Positions 43,842-52,298 of a stretch of 64,000 bases of DNA are shown piece after piece. The translations under genes were made by a program, and so were the position numbers. The notes beneath the pieces are model-generated. The model was not told where the DNA came from. It saw nothing but the letters and a program-made list of their open reading frames with translations, and did no database searches. Position 1 is the first letter of the stretch, and every line of letters begins with the position of its first letter. Origin of the DNA: Acidobacteriota bacterium (lineage in GTDB: Bacteria > Acidobacteriota > JAAYUB01); NCBI GenBank assembly GCA_029565065.1, contig JAKQOW010000027.1:37667-101666 (forward strand), in the 5' to 3' direction.

Positions 43842-45350
43842 TCAGACAATGGGCCGGGTGCCTGCCGCGGCGGCGAGTCGCCGGTCGGCCGGCACAGTGG
43901 CCGCGCGGACGGCGGCCATCAACCGGTCCACTCCCGCCGCCAGCTGGTGCGGCGGGGGGTATGAAAAATTCAGTCTCACGCATGATTCACCCGGCTCTTC
44001 GGCGAAGCAGGCCCACCCCGGCAGGAACGCCACGCCGCGTTCGGCGGCCTGGGCCATCAGCCGCGAGCGCTCCACGCCGTCGGGCAGGCGGCACCAGAAA
44101 TAGAATCCGCCGGCTGGCTTTTGCCAGGTGACGCCGGCGCCGGCATGCCGCCGGAGCGCTTCCTCCATCGCGTTACGGCGCTGCGTGTAGGCCCGCCGCA
44201 GAAGGTGCAGATGTTCGTTTATCAGGCTGCGGCGGATGAAGCGCTCCAGGACGTACTGGCCCGGTGTGTTGGAGTGCAGATCCATGGCCTGCTTGAGGAG
44301 GGCCAGGCGGCGGACCACCGGCCGCGGGGCCACGAGCCACCCCAGCCGCAGACCGGGAAAGAGGATCTTGGAAAAGGTGCCCAGATGCAGGACGGACTCG
44401 CCGCTGTCGAGCGCCTTGAGCGACGGTACCATGGTGCCCTCGTAGCGGAGCTCGGAGTACGGATCGTCCTCGAGGATAGGTACGCCGTGGCGGGCCGCCA
44501 GGGCCAGCAGCTCGCGCCGCCGGGGCAGGCTCATCACCGCGCCCGATGGATTCTGAAAAGTGGGCAGAGTATAGATGAGCTTCGGGCGGACGCGCTCCAG
44601 CACCCGGGCCAGGATGTCGGTGCGCAGCCCCTCCTCGTCGATGGGCACTCCCAACAGACGGGCCTTGGCGGACCGGAAAACCTGCAGCGCCCCGAAGTAT
44701 GACGGCTCCTCCACCACCACGGTGTCGCCGGGCTCCACCAGCGCCCGGGCGGCCAGGTCCAATCCCTGCTGGGAGCCGGATAGGATCAGCACCTCCGCGG
44801 GGCTGCACGGAATGCCGCGCGCGGCCAGCCAGCCGGCCAGCGTTTCGCGCAGCGTCGTGAGTCCCTCGGTGGGGCTGTGGAGCATGAGCGCCGGCCCTGT
44901 CTCGGCGGCCAGCTCACCGAGGATCGAAGTGAAATGAGCCAGGGGGAGCAGTTCAGGCGACGGCAGCCCAATGGCGAGGCTGATGACGTCGTCCCGCTCG
45001 GTGAGGGCGAGCAGGTCGCGCACCAGCGGGTCCTGCGCGCGCGAGGCTTCTTCGCGAAAAAGCTGCGGCCACGGCAGCTCGCCGCCGGCGGGCGCCGCCG
45101 CAGCCGGCGGGGCCTGCCGCACCACCACCGTCCCGCGGCCCACATGGGCGTCGACAAGCCCGTCGGCCCGCAGTTCGTCATAAGCGGTGACCACCGTGCT
45201 GCGGTTGACGCCGAGGGCCAGGGCCAGCCGGCGCTCGGGAGGCAAGCGGAAACCGTCCGGCAATGTGCCCCCCAGGATCATGCCGCGCACTTGCCGCACG
45301 ATCTGGCGGTAGATGGGTACGGCGCTGGTTCGGTCGATGGTTAGCTCCAT
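43842..45350 (-). CDS. MocR/PdxR-family regulator (GntR HTH plus aminotransferase domain)
   Basis: 502 residues from the ATG at 45350 (GGAGCC as weak SD). Residues about 1-75 are a winged helix of the GntR type (IYRQIVRQVRGMILGG, LPPERRLALALGVNRSTVV); the rest is a PLP-binding aminotransferase domain with GSQQGLDLAARAL, PTFQNPSGAVM and the Lys in GTFSKILFPGLRLGW. MocR proteins sense an amino acid or PLP. It starts an operon with the HTH-less paralogue and PhzF, and its promoter is full of ATTGGAT boxes, so it should regulate itself. Confidence 0.93.
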   Translation of the reverse strand: MELTIDRTSAVPIYRQIVRQVRGMILGGTLPDGFRLPPERRLALALGVNRSTVVTAYDELRADGLVDAHVGRGTVVVRQAPPAAAAPAGGELPWPQLFREEASRAQDPLVRDLLALTERDDVISLAIGLPSPELLPLAHFTSILGELAAETGPALMLHSPTEGLTTLRETLAGWLAARGIPCSPAEVLILSGSQQGLDLAARALVEPGDTVVVEEPSYFGALQVFRSAKARLLGVPIDEEGLRTDILARVLERVRPKLIYTLPTFQNPSGAVMSLPRRRELLALAARHGVPILEDDPYSELRYEGTMVPSLKALDSGESVLHLGTFSKILFPGLRLGWLVAPRPVVRRLALLKQAMDLHSNTPGQYVLERFIRRSLINEHLHLLRRAYTQRRNAMEEALRRHAGAGVTWQKPAGGFYFWCRLPDGVERSRLMAQAAERGVAFLPGWACFAEEPGESCVRLNFSYPPPHQLAAGVDRLMAAVRAATVPADRRLAAAAGTRPIV

Positions 45351-45741
45351 GGGCGGCTCCACAGTAAAACAAATAATTGATCCGATTGGATCAGTCCAAT
45401 TTGGATTATATGAGATCCAAACAGGTGCGCAACAGCCAATTTTGGGATTGTTTATGCCATCCAATCGGTGTTTGTGAATGCCAATTCCATGTGAATGTGG
45501 ATCAATTGGATGTCCGGGTTGAGTAACAAGCTACACATTGACAGGCACCCACGCATCTGATGCGTGGTGCACGGCCCCTTACCCAATTTCTGGATGGTTG
45601 AGCGAATTGAAAATGTTGGAGATGCGGCAGCGGCGGCCGGATACCGCGAGGTGTCTTTCGCTCCATCAACCAGCCGAGCCGTCTTCCTCCTTCACTCAAT
45701 ATTGGATGTGTGGATTGATGCGAGGGGGGACACGGACGCTG
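45351..45741. other. Intergenic region with MocR operator boxes; no gene seen
   Basis: 391 bases. The first 160 hold the mocR promoter and repeated ATTGGAT/ATCCAAT words. Further on, at 45549-45567, is a dyad with 9-base arms (CCACGCATC and GATGCGTGG) around one base, preceded by TTGACA at 45538-45543 without a -10 partner. Small frames after 45564 overlap the next gene and look like chance. Confidence 0.6.
45378..45511. promoter_or_regulatory. mocR promoter and operator cluster
   Basis: Minus-strand promoter TTGCGC (45432-45427), 16 bases, TATAAT (45410-45405); start near 45398. Two dyads cover the start: TCCAA-T-TTGGA at 45395-45405 and TGATCC-N4-GGATCA at 45378-45393. Further ATCCAAT/ATTGGAT copies at 45415 (ATCCAAA), 45459-45465 and 45505-45511. 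Spaced repeats of this kind are typical MocR targets. Confidence 0.6.
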
Positions 45742-47361
45742 TCACGGGCTGGCTGGCTGGCCTGACCCGCGCTTGGCCTGTTCGGCGCGCACCAGCAAGA
45801 GCAGCAATTTCGCTTTGGTATATCGGGAATTGAGCCGGCAGGCTGTTTCCAGATAGGCGGCGCTCTCGTCCAGGCGACCGGTCTCGATCAGGAGCACACC
45901 GTAATTGTAATTGCCGTTGGCATCACCGGGATTGATCTGCAGGCCGCGCCGATAGCACGATTCAGCCTCGTCGTGGCTTTTGCTCTCATGGTAATACACC
46001 GCCAGGTTGAACCACGCCTCGCTGTTGGCGGCGTTCACGGACAGCGCCCGCCGGTACAGCGTTTCACTGTCTTTCCAGTAGCCGACCTGCCGGTGGGCGC
46101 TCACAGCGTACACCAGGCAAAGCGCCCCGCCGGCCAGCGCGACGATGAGCACCCGTCGGCCGGGGGCTATCAGCGCCGCCACCCCCCAGACGACGGTCAC
46201 ACTCAACCCGATGGATGGCAAATAGGTATAACGGTCAGCCATGGCCTGGACACCCACCTGGACCAAGCCAATCACCGGGATCAGCATCCCGATGAACCAG
46301 AGCCAGCCCACCAGCAAGGCCGGCTGAACCTGCCGAAGACGGAACAGGAAAGCCGTCACCGCGAGCAGGCCGGCCAGCGCCAGCAGTGACAGCGCCAGCG
46401 GGGGGCTGTCGGAATACGGGTAAAAAAATGCCAAGTCAACAGGCGCCGCCATCTTGAAGATGTACTTCCAGAACGACAGAGCGGCGTTGGCGATCCGGTC
46501 CGCCAGCGAGATGGCCGATCCGTGTCGCAACGCGCCCTCCTGGGAGATCAGCGTCAGGAAAGAGGAGACGCCGCTGAGCATGAAAAATGGAATCTTCTCC
46601 CACACCAGGGGCCACAGCCGTAAACCCAAGCCGGTCGCCCGGCTCACCCCGTCAACGCCTTCCACACTATCTTCAACGGACGTGCCTGCCCGCCCGACGC
46701 GCCGCAGTGGCCAGAAATCGAGCAACAGCAACAGGAACGGCACGGTGACCGCCATCGGTTTGGCCATCAGAGCCAGGGCGAACACGCCCAGCGCGCCCCA
46801 CCAGGCCCAGCGTCGCCGCTTGCGCGCATACTCCCCATATATCAGCAGCGTTGCTAGAACGAGCAGGGCGCACAGCACGTCCTTTTTCTCCGAAACCCAG
46901 GCGACGGATTCCACGTGCGCGGGATGAACGCCGAACACCAGCGCCACCCAGAACGATGGCCAGAACGTGCCGCCATATCGCTTGAAAAATACGAATACCA
47001 GCAGCGTGGTGATGAGGTGAAGGAGGACGTTGCCCAAAAGGTGTCCCCCCGCCCAATCCCCCCACAGCGTGTAGTCCACCGTGTGAGCTAACCACGTCAG
47101 CGGGTGCCAGTTCGAGCAATTGAAGGAATAGAACGCGGCAGCCAGCCCGTCCCATGAAAGACCGCTCTTCACAACCTCGTTTTGGGTGATGTACCCGTGA
47201 TCATCGAAATTGATGAAGCTGTGATGGCCGACCTGGAGATACACGACGACCACGGTGCTGGCCAGCAGCAGAAGGGCCAACACCAGGCGAACAGGTTGGC
47301 GACGGCCCGACGGTGGCGCATCAGATTCCGGAACAGCCGCTCCCGTAGATGTCGATACCAA
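45742..47361 (-). CDS. Multi-pass membrane protein with C-terminal TPRs (TMTC/GT-C-like)
   Basis: 539 residues. The TTG at 47361 is chosen as the start because TGGAGG ends 6 bases before it and no ATG or GTG is suitable. About 10 membrane segments begin with LVLALLLLASTVVVVYL; the family blocks FINFDDHGYITQN, SNWHPLTWLAHTVDY and DRYTYLPSIG match TMTC-like GT-C proteins, with the FDD pair as possible catalytic residues. Two or three TPRs at about 440-525 (AWFNLAVYYHES, GNYNYGVLLIETGRL). It may glycosylate envelope proteins. It starts 31 bases after the carboxypeptidase gene. Confidence 0.85.
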   Translation of the reverse strand: MVSTSTGAAVPESDAPPSGRRQPVRLVLALLLLASTVVVVYLQVGHHSFINFDDHGYITQNEVVKSGLSWDGLAAAFYSFNCSNWHPLTWLAHTVDYTLWGDWAGGHLLGNVLLHLITTLLVFVFFKRYGGTFWPSFWVALVFGVHPAHVESVAWVSEKKDVLCALLVLATLLIYGEYARKRRRWAWWGALGVFALALMAKPMAVTVPFLLLLLDFWPLRRVGRAGTSVEDSVEGVDGVSRATGLGLRLWPLVWEKIPFFMLSGVSSFLTLISQEGALRHGSAISLADRIANAALSFWKYIFKMAAPVDLAFFYPYSDSPPLALSLLALAGLLAVTAFLFRLRQVQPALLVGWLWFIGMLIPVIGLVQVGVQAMADRYTYLPSIGLSVTVVWGVAALIAPGRRVLIVALAGGALCLVYAVSAHRQVGYWKDSETLYRRALSVNAANSEAWFNLAVYYHESKSHDEAESCYRRGLQINPGDANGNYNYGVLLIETGRLDESAAYLETACRLNSRYTKAKLLLLLVRAEQAKRGSGQPASP

Positions 47362-47392
47362 ATGCAACCTCCAGCTGACACTACTTCCCGGG

Positions 47393-48283
47393 TCAACCGA
47401 TGACGGCGGGCGGCCCGGACTGCTTAGCAAGCCAGCGCATGACGCGTGAGTAGTCGCCGAAACGGGTCAAGTCGCCGATGGCGCCCAGAAAGACCATGCC
47501 GATGGACCGTCCGTCCAGCGCCGCGCCGATGGCGAGACAGTACTGGGCCGGGTGGGTATAGCCCGTTTTGGCGCCCAGGATGTCCCAGGGGTGGCGGCGG
47601 ATGTAGGAGTCGGTATGCCGGTACAGGATGGGGTGCCCCTTGCCGCTCACCGGGATAACGACGTACAGCTCCTTCTGGCAGGTTGACTGAAGGATCGGTT
47701 GGTTGAGCACCGCCTGCAGGATGGTTAGCATCTCCCGCGCGGTGGACACGTCGCCCTCGTCCAAGCCGGTCGGGTCCGTGAATCGCGTGTGGCTCAAGCC
47801 CATTTCCGCTGCATGAAGCGTCATCCGGTGGGCGAAAGCCTCGGGCGTCCAGCCCATGGACCGGCCCAGCGCAACCGTGGCGACATTGTCGGACACCATC
47901 AACGCAGCGTGCAGCAGATCGCGGTGGGTGTACGCGCAGCCGGAGCGCAGGCGGGATGGGGCGCCCCGTTTGACCAGACGGTGGTCGGCTTTGGTGATGG
48001 TCTGGGATGCGTTCAAGTCCAGCCCGGACTCGATGAGAACAAGAGCGGCCATGAGTTTGGTGAGCGAGGCCACCGGCCGGGCCTGGTCAGCTTCCTGGGA
48101 GAAGAGCACCCGGCCCGTGTTCAGGTCGGCGACGATGGCCGCCGGCGAGCGGATCCCGGGGGAGGTCGCTGCGTGCACGGAGCCGGTCGACGGGCGCACG
48201 GCCGGGGCCGGCGGCGTGCCACCGAGGAGCGACACCAACGGCAGCACCAGGAGAAACATCAGATTCCCGAGCATCTGCCGCAA
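47393..48283 (-). CDS. D-alanyl-D-alanine carboxypeptidase (DacA/DacF-type PBP)
   Basis: 296 residues. Start taken as the TTG at 48283, 6 bases after GAGGAGG (48296-48290); the ATG at 48274 is 15 bases from it. Signal peptide about 4-22. The three penicillin-binding motifs are present: S73-L-T-K76, S131-D-N133 and K239-T-G. It trims the terminal D-Ala from peptidoglycan stems in the periplasm. No large C-terminal PBP5 domain, so it is the short type. Confidence 0.93.
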   Translation of the reverse strand: MRQMLGNLMFLLVLPLVSLLGGTPPAPAVRPSTGSVHAATSPGIRSPAAIVADLNTGRVLFSQEADQARPVASLTKLMAALVLIESGLDLNASQTITKADHRLVKRGAPSRLRSGCAYTHRDLLHAALMVSDNVATVALGRSMGWTPEAFAHRMTLHAAEMGLSHTRFTDPTGLDEGDVSTAREMLTILQAVLNQPILQSTCQKELYVVIPVSGKGHPILYRHTDSYIRRHPWDILGAKTGYTHPAQYCLAIGAALDGRSIGMVFLGAIGDLTRFGDYSRVMRWLAKQSGPPAVIG

Positions 48284-48336
48284 AATGATCCTCCTCGGCG
48301 TGGCGGTGGCGAGGCCGGAGATGGCTGGGTGGACAA

Positions 48337-50787
48337 TCAATCCGGCTGCGCCACTGCGGGCGTCAGGGTCAGAATCCAGCGGGCCGGCCCGGGCAGCAGC
48401 GCCGCCGGGCGCCCTTCCTCCCAGTCGGCGTGACCGGCACCGTAGTACGGAGATTGCGGGTGGCCGCTGGGGCCGCCCGGCATGTGGAAAATCGCCCGCT
48501 CTTCGCGACCGGGGGACACCACCAACCGCTCGGAGGCACCGGCGCCGGGCGACTGGAACCGGGGCATGTGCGAGTCGCCCGGCAACGGGCGCGGCGTCAT
48601 GTCCGTCCATTCGGCCAGGAGCGGAATCGCCCCGCTGAGGCGATGGCGGACCTTCACGTTGTTCCGGTCACCCCATGTGCACGCCGCCAACGGCCTGTCG
48701 TCGGCTGTCAGCTCGTCCACCACCCGGTCCACTGCGGCCAGGCAGACCGACGGCCAGTTGCGGTACCGGGAGTCGAGGAGGTGGGGCGGCTGCTCCGTCA
48801 CCAGGCGCCACAGCACATCTTCCCACTGCCGTCTGCCCGACTGGCCGAAATCCGGATCCGCGGCGCGGCATGGGATGATGAACCAGCCGTACACCTGATC
48901 CAGCAACGTCAGGTGATAGGCCCGCACCAGGCGATAACCGGTGGAATCCGTACTGGCATGTCCGTTCCAGCTGTGCTGAACCAGCCGCCGGAACTCGGCG
49001 CGGCTCGGATGACCGGCGACCGCCTCCGGCGTGAGCTGCGCCAACACCTGGTCCCGCCACCGGGTCAGGAACACCGCCCGGTCGTCCAGTTGGAGGCGCA
49101 GCATGGCCCCCTCGTCCGGCACGGACACGGCGGCCAGGCCATCGCGGATTTGACGCGCCCGAGCGCCGAGATCGTACCCCGAATCGCCGATACGAAGGAG
49201 ATCACCACCCGTCGTCACACGGTTGTTGGCGGTCCAGATGATCCCTGACGGCGGGTCAGTCAGGCGCGGGTATTCCGCCGCCGGCAACCACCCGTCCCAG
49301 CGACAGGCGCCGTCGGCCCAGGAAACTGGCCGCTGCCCGTCGAAGCCCACGCGGCGGGGGATCCGGCCGCAGATGGTCCATCCGATCCGTCCGGCGGCGT
49401 CGACGCACACGAAATTTTGTGGCGGAATGCCGCAATGGGCGGCCCCCTCAATCGCTTGGTCGATATTTTGTGCGTTTTCCAGGTCCAAGAGTCTGAGGTT
49501 GATTCCATCCGGCTCGTGGGCGGTCCACCGCAGGGCGCGTGGCCGGCCGCGGTGGTCACGGCTCACCAAAGGGCCCCAGATTGTGTTCACGACCTCCAGG
49601 TCCACCGACGCTCCACCCCGCACGGCGATGCGCTCCACGATTTTCTCGTACACCCGTGGACCCGCCGGTGTGAGGTAGCGGCCAGGGTCGCCGGGATCGG
49701 GGTGCACGATCACCCAATCCAGCCAGTCGCCGTAGCTGTTGGTGAATCCCCACGCTACCCGGCGGTTGGTGCCGACGACAAGGGCGGGTGTCCCGGGCAG
49801 GGTGACGCCCATAACCTGTCGTTCGCCGTCTTCAGCCGGCCAGGCCATGGCGACCTGATACCAGGTGTTGGGGAGGTGCAGCCCCAAATGCATGTCATTG
49901 GCTAGCAGGGCGCCGCCGTGGGACGTTTGCTGTCCCGCAACTGCCCAGTTGTTGCTGCCGAAGCAAGCGTCGGGCGGTGCGGTCCACCGACGCACTTGCT
50001 GCGGCGCTGGTGGCCGGCGGCGCAAGTCGAGGAGGCCGGCGGAAGGCAGATCGGGGATGGGCGTGCTGTCGCCTTGGAGCGGCGCGTCCCAGGTTGTCCC
50101 TGGTGGTGCCAGGAAAGGGAGCAGTTCGGGTGGGACAGTATCCGCCATCACGGCGAGATCGGACTCCGTCCGGTTGTCGGTGTCGTGAAGGGCAAAGAAC
50201 ATCGCCACCAGTGCCAGCATGGTGTCTTCCGGCCGCCACGGCTCGGGCTCGACACGAAGGAGCAAGTACTCAAACGGTGCGGCGTCCAGGGAGGTCAGTC
50301 CGGCGTTGACGCCGGCGGTGTAGGCGTCGATGAGGCAGCGGTCGACGGGCGATGCGGCAGACACCGCCGCCTCCGCCCGGTTCCGAAACCGGTGGATGCG
50401 GGCCAGGCGGTCCCATTCCAGAGCCTGGCCGCCCAGCAGGGCGGCGAGTTCGCCGGCCGCTTGTCGTCGCAACAGATCCATCTGGAAAAAGCGCTCCTGG
50501 GCGTGGATGAAGCCCAACGCGCGCGCGACATCCACCCGGGAGCCGCCGCGAATCCACGGGACCCCCCGGACGTCCCGTGACACGGTCACGGGGTGGGATA
50601 ATCCGGCCACGGCGATCGTGCCGTTCAACACGGGGCGACTGCCGCGTACGGTGAACCAGGCCCAGCCGAAAAATGACCCGATTGCGAATACGCTGACGGA
50701 GGCGGTCCAGAGGAAAACCGGACGGATCAGGCGTCGAAAAGCCCATCGAGGGCGGGGTAGCGGGAGATGATCGGCGGCGGTACTCAT
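48337..50787 (-). CDS. Penicillin acylase family (Ntn hydrolase) protein
   Basis: 816 residues. A membrane segment at about 24-44 acts as signal or anchor. Residues about 70-270 form the alpha chain (GFIHAQERFFQMDLLRR, GELAALLG), then the self-cleavage site and nucleophile G277-S278 in CFGSNNWAVAG begins the beta chain, with the usual LANDMHL block and a later Asn (TANNRV). It should hydrolyse amides such as acyl-homoserine lactones or acylated peptides. SD is weak; divergent from a beta-barrel-like gene. Confidence 0.93.
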   Translation of the reverse strand: MSTAADHLPLPRPRWAFRRLIRPVFLWTASVSVFAIGSFFGWAWFTVRGSRPVLNGTIAVAGLSHPVTVSRDVRGVPWIRGGSRVDVARALGFIHAQERFFQMDLLRRQAAGELAALLGGQALEWDRLARIHRFRNRAEAAVSAASPVDRCLIDAYTAGVNAGLTSLDAAPFEYLLLRVEPEPWRPEDTMLALVAMFFALHDTDNRTESDLAVMADTVPPELLPFLAPPGTTWDAPLQGDSTPIPDLPSAGLLDLRRRPPAPQQVRRWTAPPDACFGSNNWAVAGQQTSHGGALLANDMHLGLHLPNTWYQVAMAWPAEDGERQVMGVTLPGTPALVVGTNRRVAWGFTNSYGDWLDWVIVHPDPGDPGRYLTPAGPRVYEKIVERIAVRGGASVDLEVVNTIWGPLVSRDHRGRPRALRWTAHEPDGINLRLLDLENAQNIDQAIEGAAHCGIPPQNFVCVDAAGRIGWTICGRIPRRVGFDGQRPVSWADGACRWDGWLPAAEYPRLTDPPSGIIWTANNRVTTGGDLLRIGDSGYDLGARARQIRDGLAAVSVPDEGAMLRLQLDDRAVFLTRWRDQVLAQLTPEAVAGHPSRAEFRRLVQHSWNGHASTDSTGYRLVRAYHLTLLDQVYGWFIIPCRAADPDFGQSGRRQWEDVLWRLVTEQPPHLLDSRYRNWPSVCLAAVDRVVDELTADDRPLAACTWGDRNNVKVRHRLSGAIPLLAEWTDMTPRPLPGDSHMPRFQSPGAGASERLVVSPGREERAIFHMPGGPSGHPQSPYYGAGHADWEEGRPAALLPGPARWILTLTPAVAQPD

Positions 50788-50942
50788 GGATCCGATGGTA
50801 GCGGGTCTGGTGGACGGGATGCAACCGAAAAGTGTGCAGCGAAGGAACCGGTGTGAAGTGTGGTAAAATTTGTCCATCCTGCACCACTTGCCTGTCGCTG
50901 CAGCCGGCGAAGCCGGTGTTCGGCCGGGCGAAGAGAGGCTCT

Positions 50943-51401
50943 ATGGTCCAACGTGCATTACTGGTGATCCTGCTGCTGGCGGCCGCGGCCGGCACCGCCC
51001 CGGCCCAGTCCATCCTGTTCGGAGACCGAGACAATGAGATCTTCGTGTGGGCGGGGGTATCCGACATCTACGGCGACTGGTCGGCCACGTTGGTTGGATT
51101 CAACTACGGCCGGCACGTCCTGCCCTATCTCATGGTGGAGGGCGGGGTGGAACACTGCAGCGACGATCCCAACTCCGACACCTGGCTCAATCTCAACGCG
51201 CTGTTGCAGGCCCCGCTGCCGGGCCGGTTCAAATTCTACGGTCTGGCGGGTACCCACAATCTCATCCACCTCCAGCTGGGTGTGGGGACCAAGGTATTCA
51301 TCCTGCCCAACGTGGCCGGCCGGATCGAGTATGCCTTCGTCCACGACGATGACGCCGGTTGGACCAACTCGCTACGCGGTGGCGTGGTCTTGGCGTTCTG
51401 A
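50943..51401 (+). CDS. Small secreted beta-rich protein, possibly an outer-membrane barrel
   Basis: 152 residues from ATG 50943 (GAGAGG). Signal peptide about 1-22 (ALLVILLLAAAAGTAPAQ). Eight or so amphipathic strands with aromatic ends (IFVWAGVSDIYGDW, YLMVEGGVEHC, FKFYGLAG, IEYAFVHDD) and a final F, GGVVLAF, as in outer-membrane barrels. No family recognised. Confidence 0.7.
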   Translation: MVQRALLVILLLAAAAGTAPAQSILFGDRDNEIFVWAGVSDIYGDWSATLVGFNYGRHVLPYLMVEGGVEHCSDDPNSDTWLNLNALLQAPLPGRFKFYGLAGTHNLIHLQLGVGTKVFILPNVAGRIEYAFVHDDDAGWTNSLRGGVVLAF

Positions 51402-51469
51402 TCGCCACCCCGGCTGACCGGCAGTTCCGCGAGCCATTTCAGGCAACCCATCAATCTTGACATGAGGTG

Positions 51470-51498
51470 TTGACAACAGACCGCCCCTGGTCTACTCT
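51470..51498 (+). promoter_or_regulatory. Promoter of the DUF134-NifX-like operon
   Basis: TTGACA at 51470-51475, 17 bases, TACTCT at 51493-51498. The predicted start near 51505 is inside the palindrome at 51497-51524. Confidence 0.65.
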
Positions 51499-51524
51499 TG
51501 TTATGTGCATATGCACATAACAAG
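51497..51524. promoter_or_regulatory. 28-bp perfect palindrome, likely operator
   Basis: The half-site CTTGTTATGTGCAT (51497-51510) is followed with no gap by its exact complement (51511-51524). It covers the end of the -10 box and about the first 20 transcribed bases, ending 10 bases before the DUF134 start codon, which is the position expected of a repressor site. Confidence 0.8.
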
Positions 51525-51534
51525 GCGATCACCC

Positions 51535-51837
51535 ATGAGCCCCCGTCCCTGCAAACCCCGACACTGCGGCTGCCCGTATGGCGGCCGCGCTTTCAAGCCC
51601 ACCCGTATTCCTCTGCGTGACCTGGAGCCCATCCATCTGGCTCAGGACGAACTGGAGGCGTTGCGCCTGTGCGATCTGCTTGGGCTCTCACAATATGCCG
51701 CCGGGCGCCGAATGGGCGTTTCGCGGGGCACGGTGCAGCGGCTGGTGTGGCGGGCCCGGTACAAAGTCGCCCGGGCGCTCATGGAGGGGTGTGCTTTGAT
51801 CTTGTCCGATCCGGAAGATCAGGAGGTCTCATCATGA
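51535..51837 (+). CDS. DUF134 (UPF0251) DNA-binding protein
   Basis: 100 residues from ATG 51535 (SD AAGGCGA); a longer frame begins inside the palindrome. A helix-turn-helix of the sigma-70 region 4 type (LDELEALRLCDLLGLSQ as DELEALRL, YAAGRRMGVSRGTVQRL) and the DUF134 sequence FKPTRIPL are present. The N-terminus has a Cys cluster (PCKPRHCGCP: C-x4-C-x-C) in place of the usual basic segment, which could bind metal or an Fe-S cluster. It probably binds the palindrome just upstream and represses its own operon. Confidence 0.9.
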   Translation: MSPRPCKPRHCGCPYGGRAFKPTRIPLRDLEPIHLAQDELEALRLCDLLGLSQYAAGRRMGVSRGTVQRLVWRARYKVARALMEGCALILSDPEDQEVSS

Positions 51838-52208
51838 ACATCTGCTTCCCGGTGGATGAAAACCGAGGTCTGGACAGCCCGTTGTGCCCGCACTTCGGGT
51901 CCGCGCCTGTTTTTCTGATTGTGGATACCGAAACGCGCGCCACGCAAGCGGTGGTCAACGCCGACCAGCACCACGCCCACGGCATGTGCCAGCCGCTGGC
52001 CGCGTTGACGGGCCAATCGGTCGAGGCGCTGGTGGTGGGCGGTATCGGCTGGGGCGCCTACCTCAAGCTTCAGTCGGCCAACATCCAGGTGTTCCGGGCC
52101 GAGCATCCCACGGTGGCGGAGGCGCTGGTAGCTTTCGCCGCCGGACGCTTGGCTCCAATCACCCGTGAAACAGCCTGTGGCCACCACGGGCACGGTCACG
52201 ATCATTGA
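51834..52208 (+). CDS. NifX/NifB-type dinitrogenase cofactor-binding domain protein
   Basis: 124 residues, ATGA overlap with DUF134 and SD AGGAGG. Single domain of the NifX/orange-protein class: MNICFPVDENRGLDS, PHFGSAPVF, HGMCQPLAAL and GGIGWGA. The C-terminus is a His-rich tail (CGHHGHGHDH) that could hold metals. No nif genes are near. Stand-alone members carry Mo-Fe-S or other metal clusters in anaerobes; role here unknown. Confidence 0.92.
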   Translation: MNICFPVDENRGLDSPLCPHFGSAPVFLIVDTETRATQAVVNADQHHAHGMCQPLAALTGQSVEALVVGGIGWGAYLKLQSANIQVFRAEHPTVAEALVAFAAGRLAPITRETACGHHGHGHDH

Positions 52209-52298
52209 GCCGGCGGGTTTGGCGCCCAAACAACGAGTGACGGTTTCGATCGGGTGAGACGGGACAGCCGGCAAGCGGATGCTTTGCTGGCTGCAAGA

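Noticed and set aside
45564..45833. Small plus-strand frame of 89 residues in the intergenic gap
   Set aside because: No SD, runs into the 3' end of the opposing TPR gene, low-complexity translation.
52209..52298. Terminator hairpin between the NifX-like gene and guaA
   Set aside because: Only an imperfect stem (AGCCGGCAAG against a mismatched partner) without a T tract.
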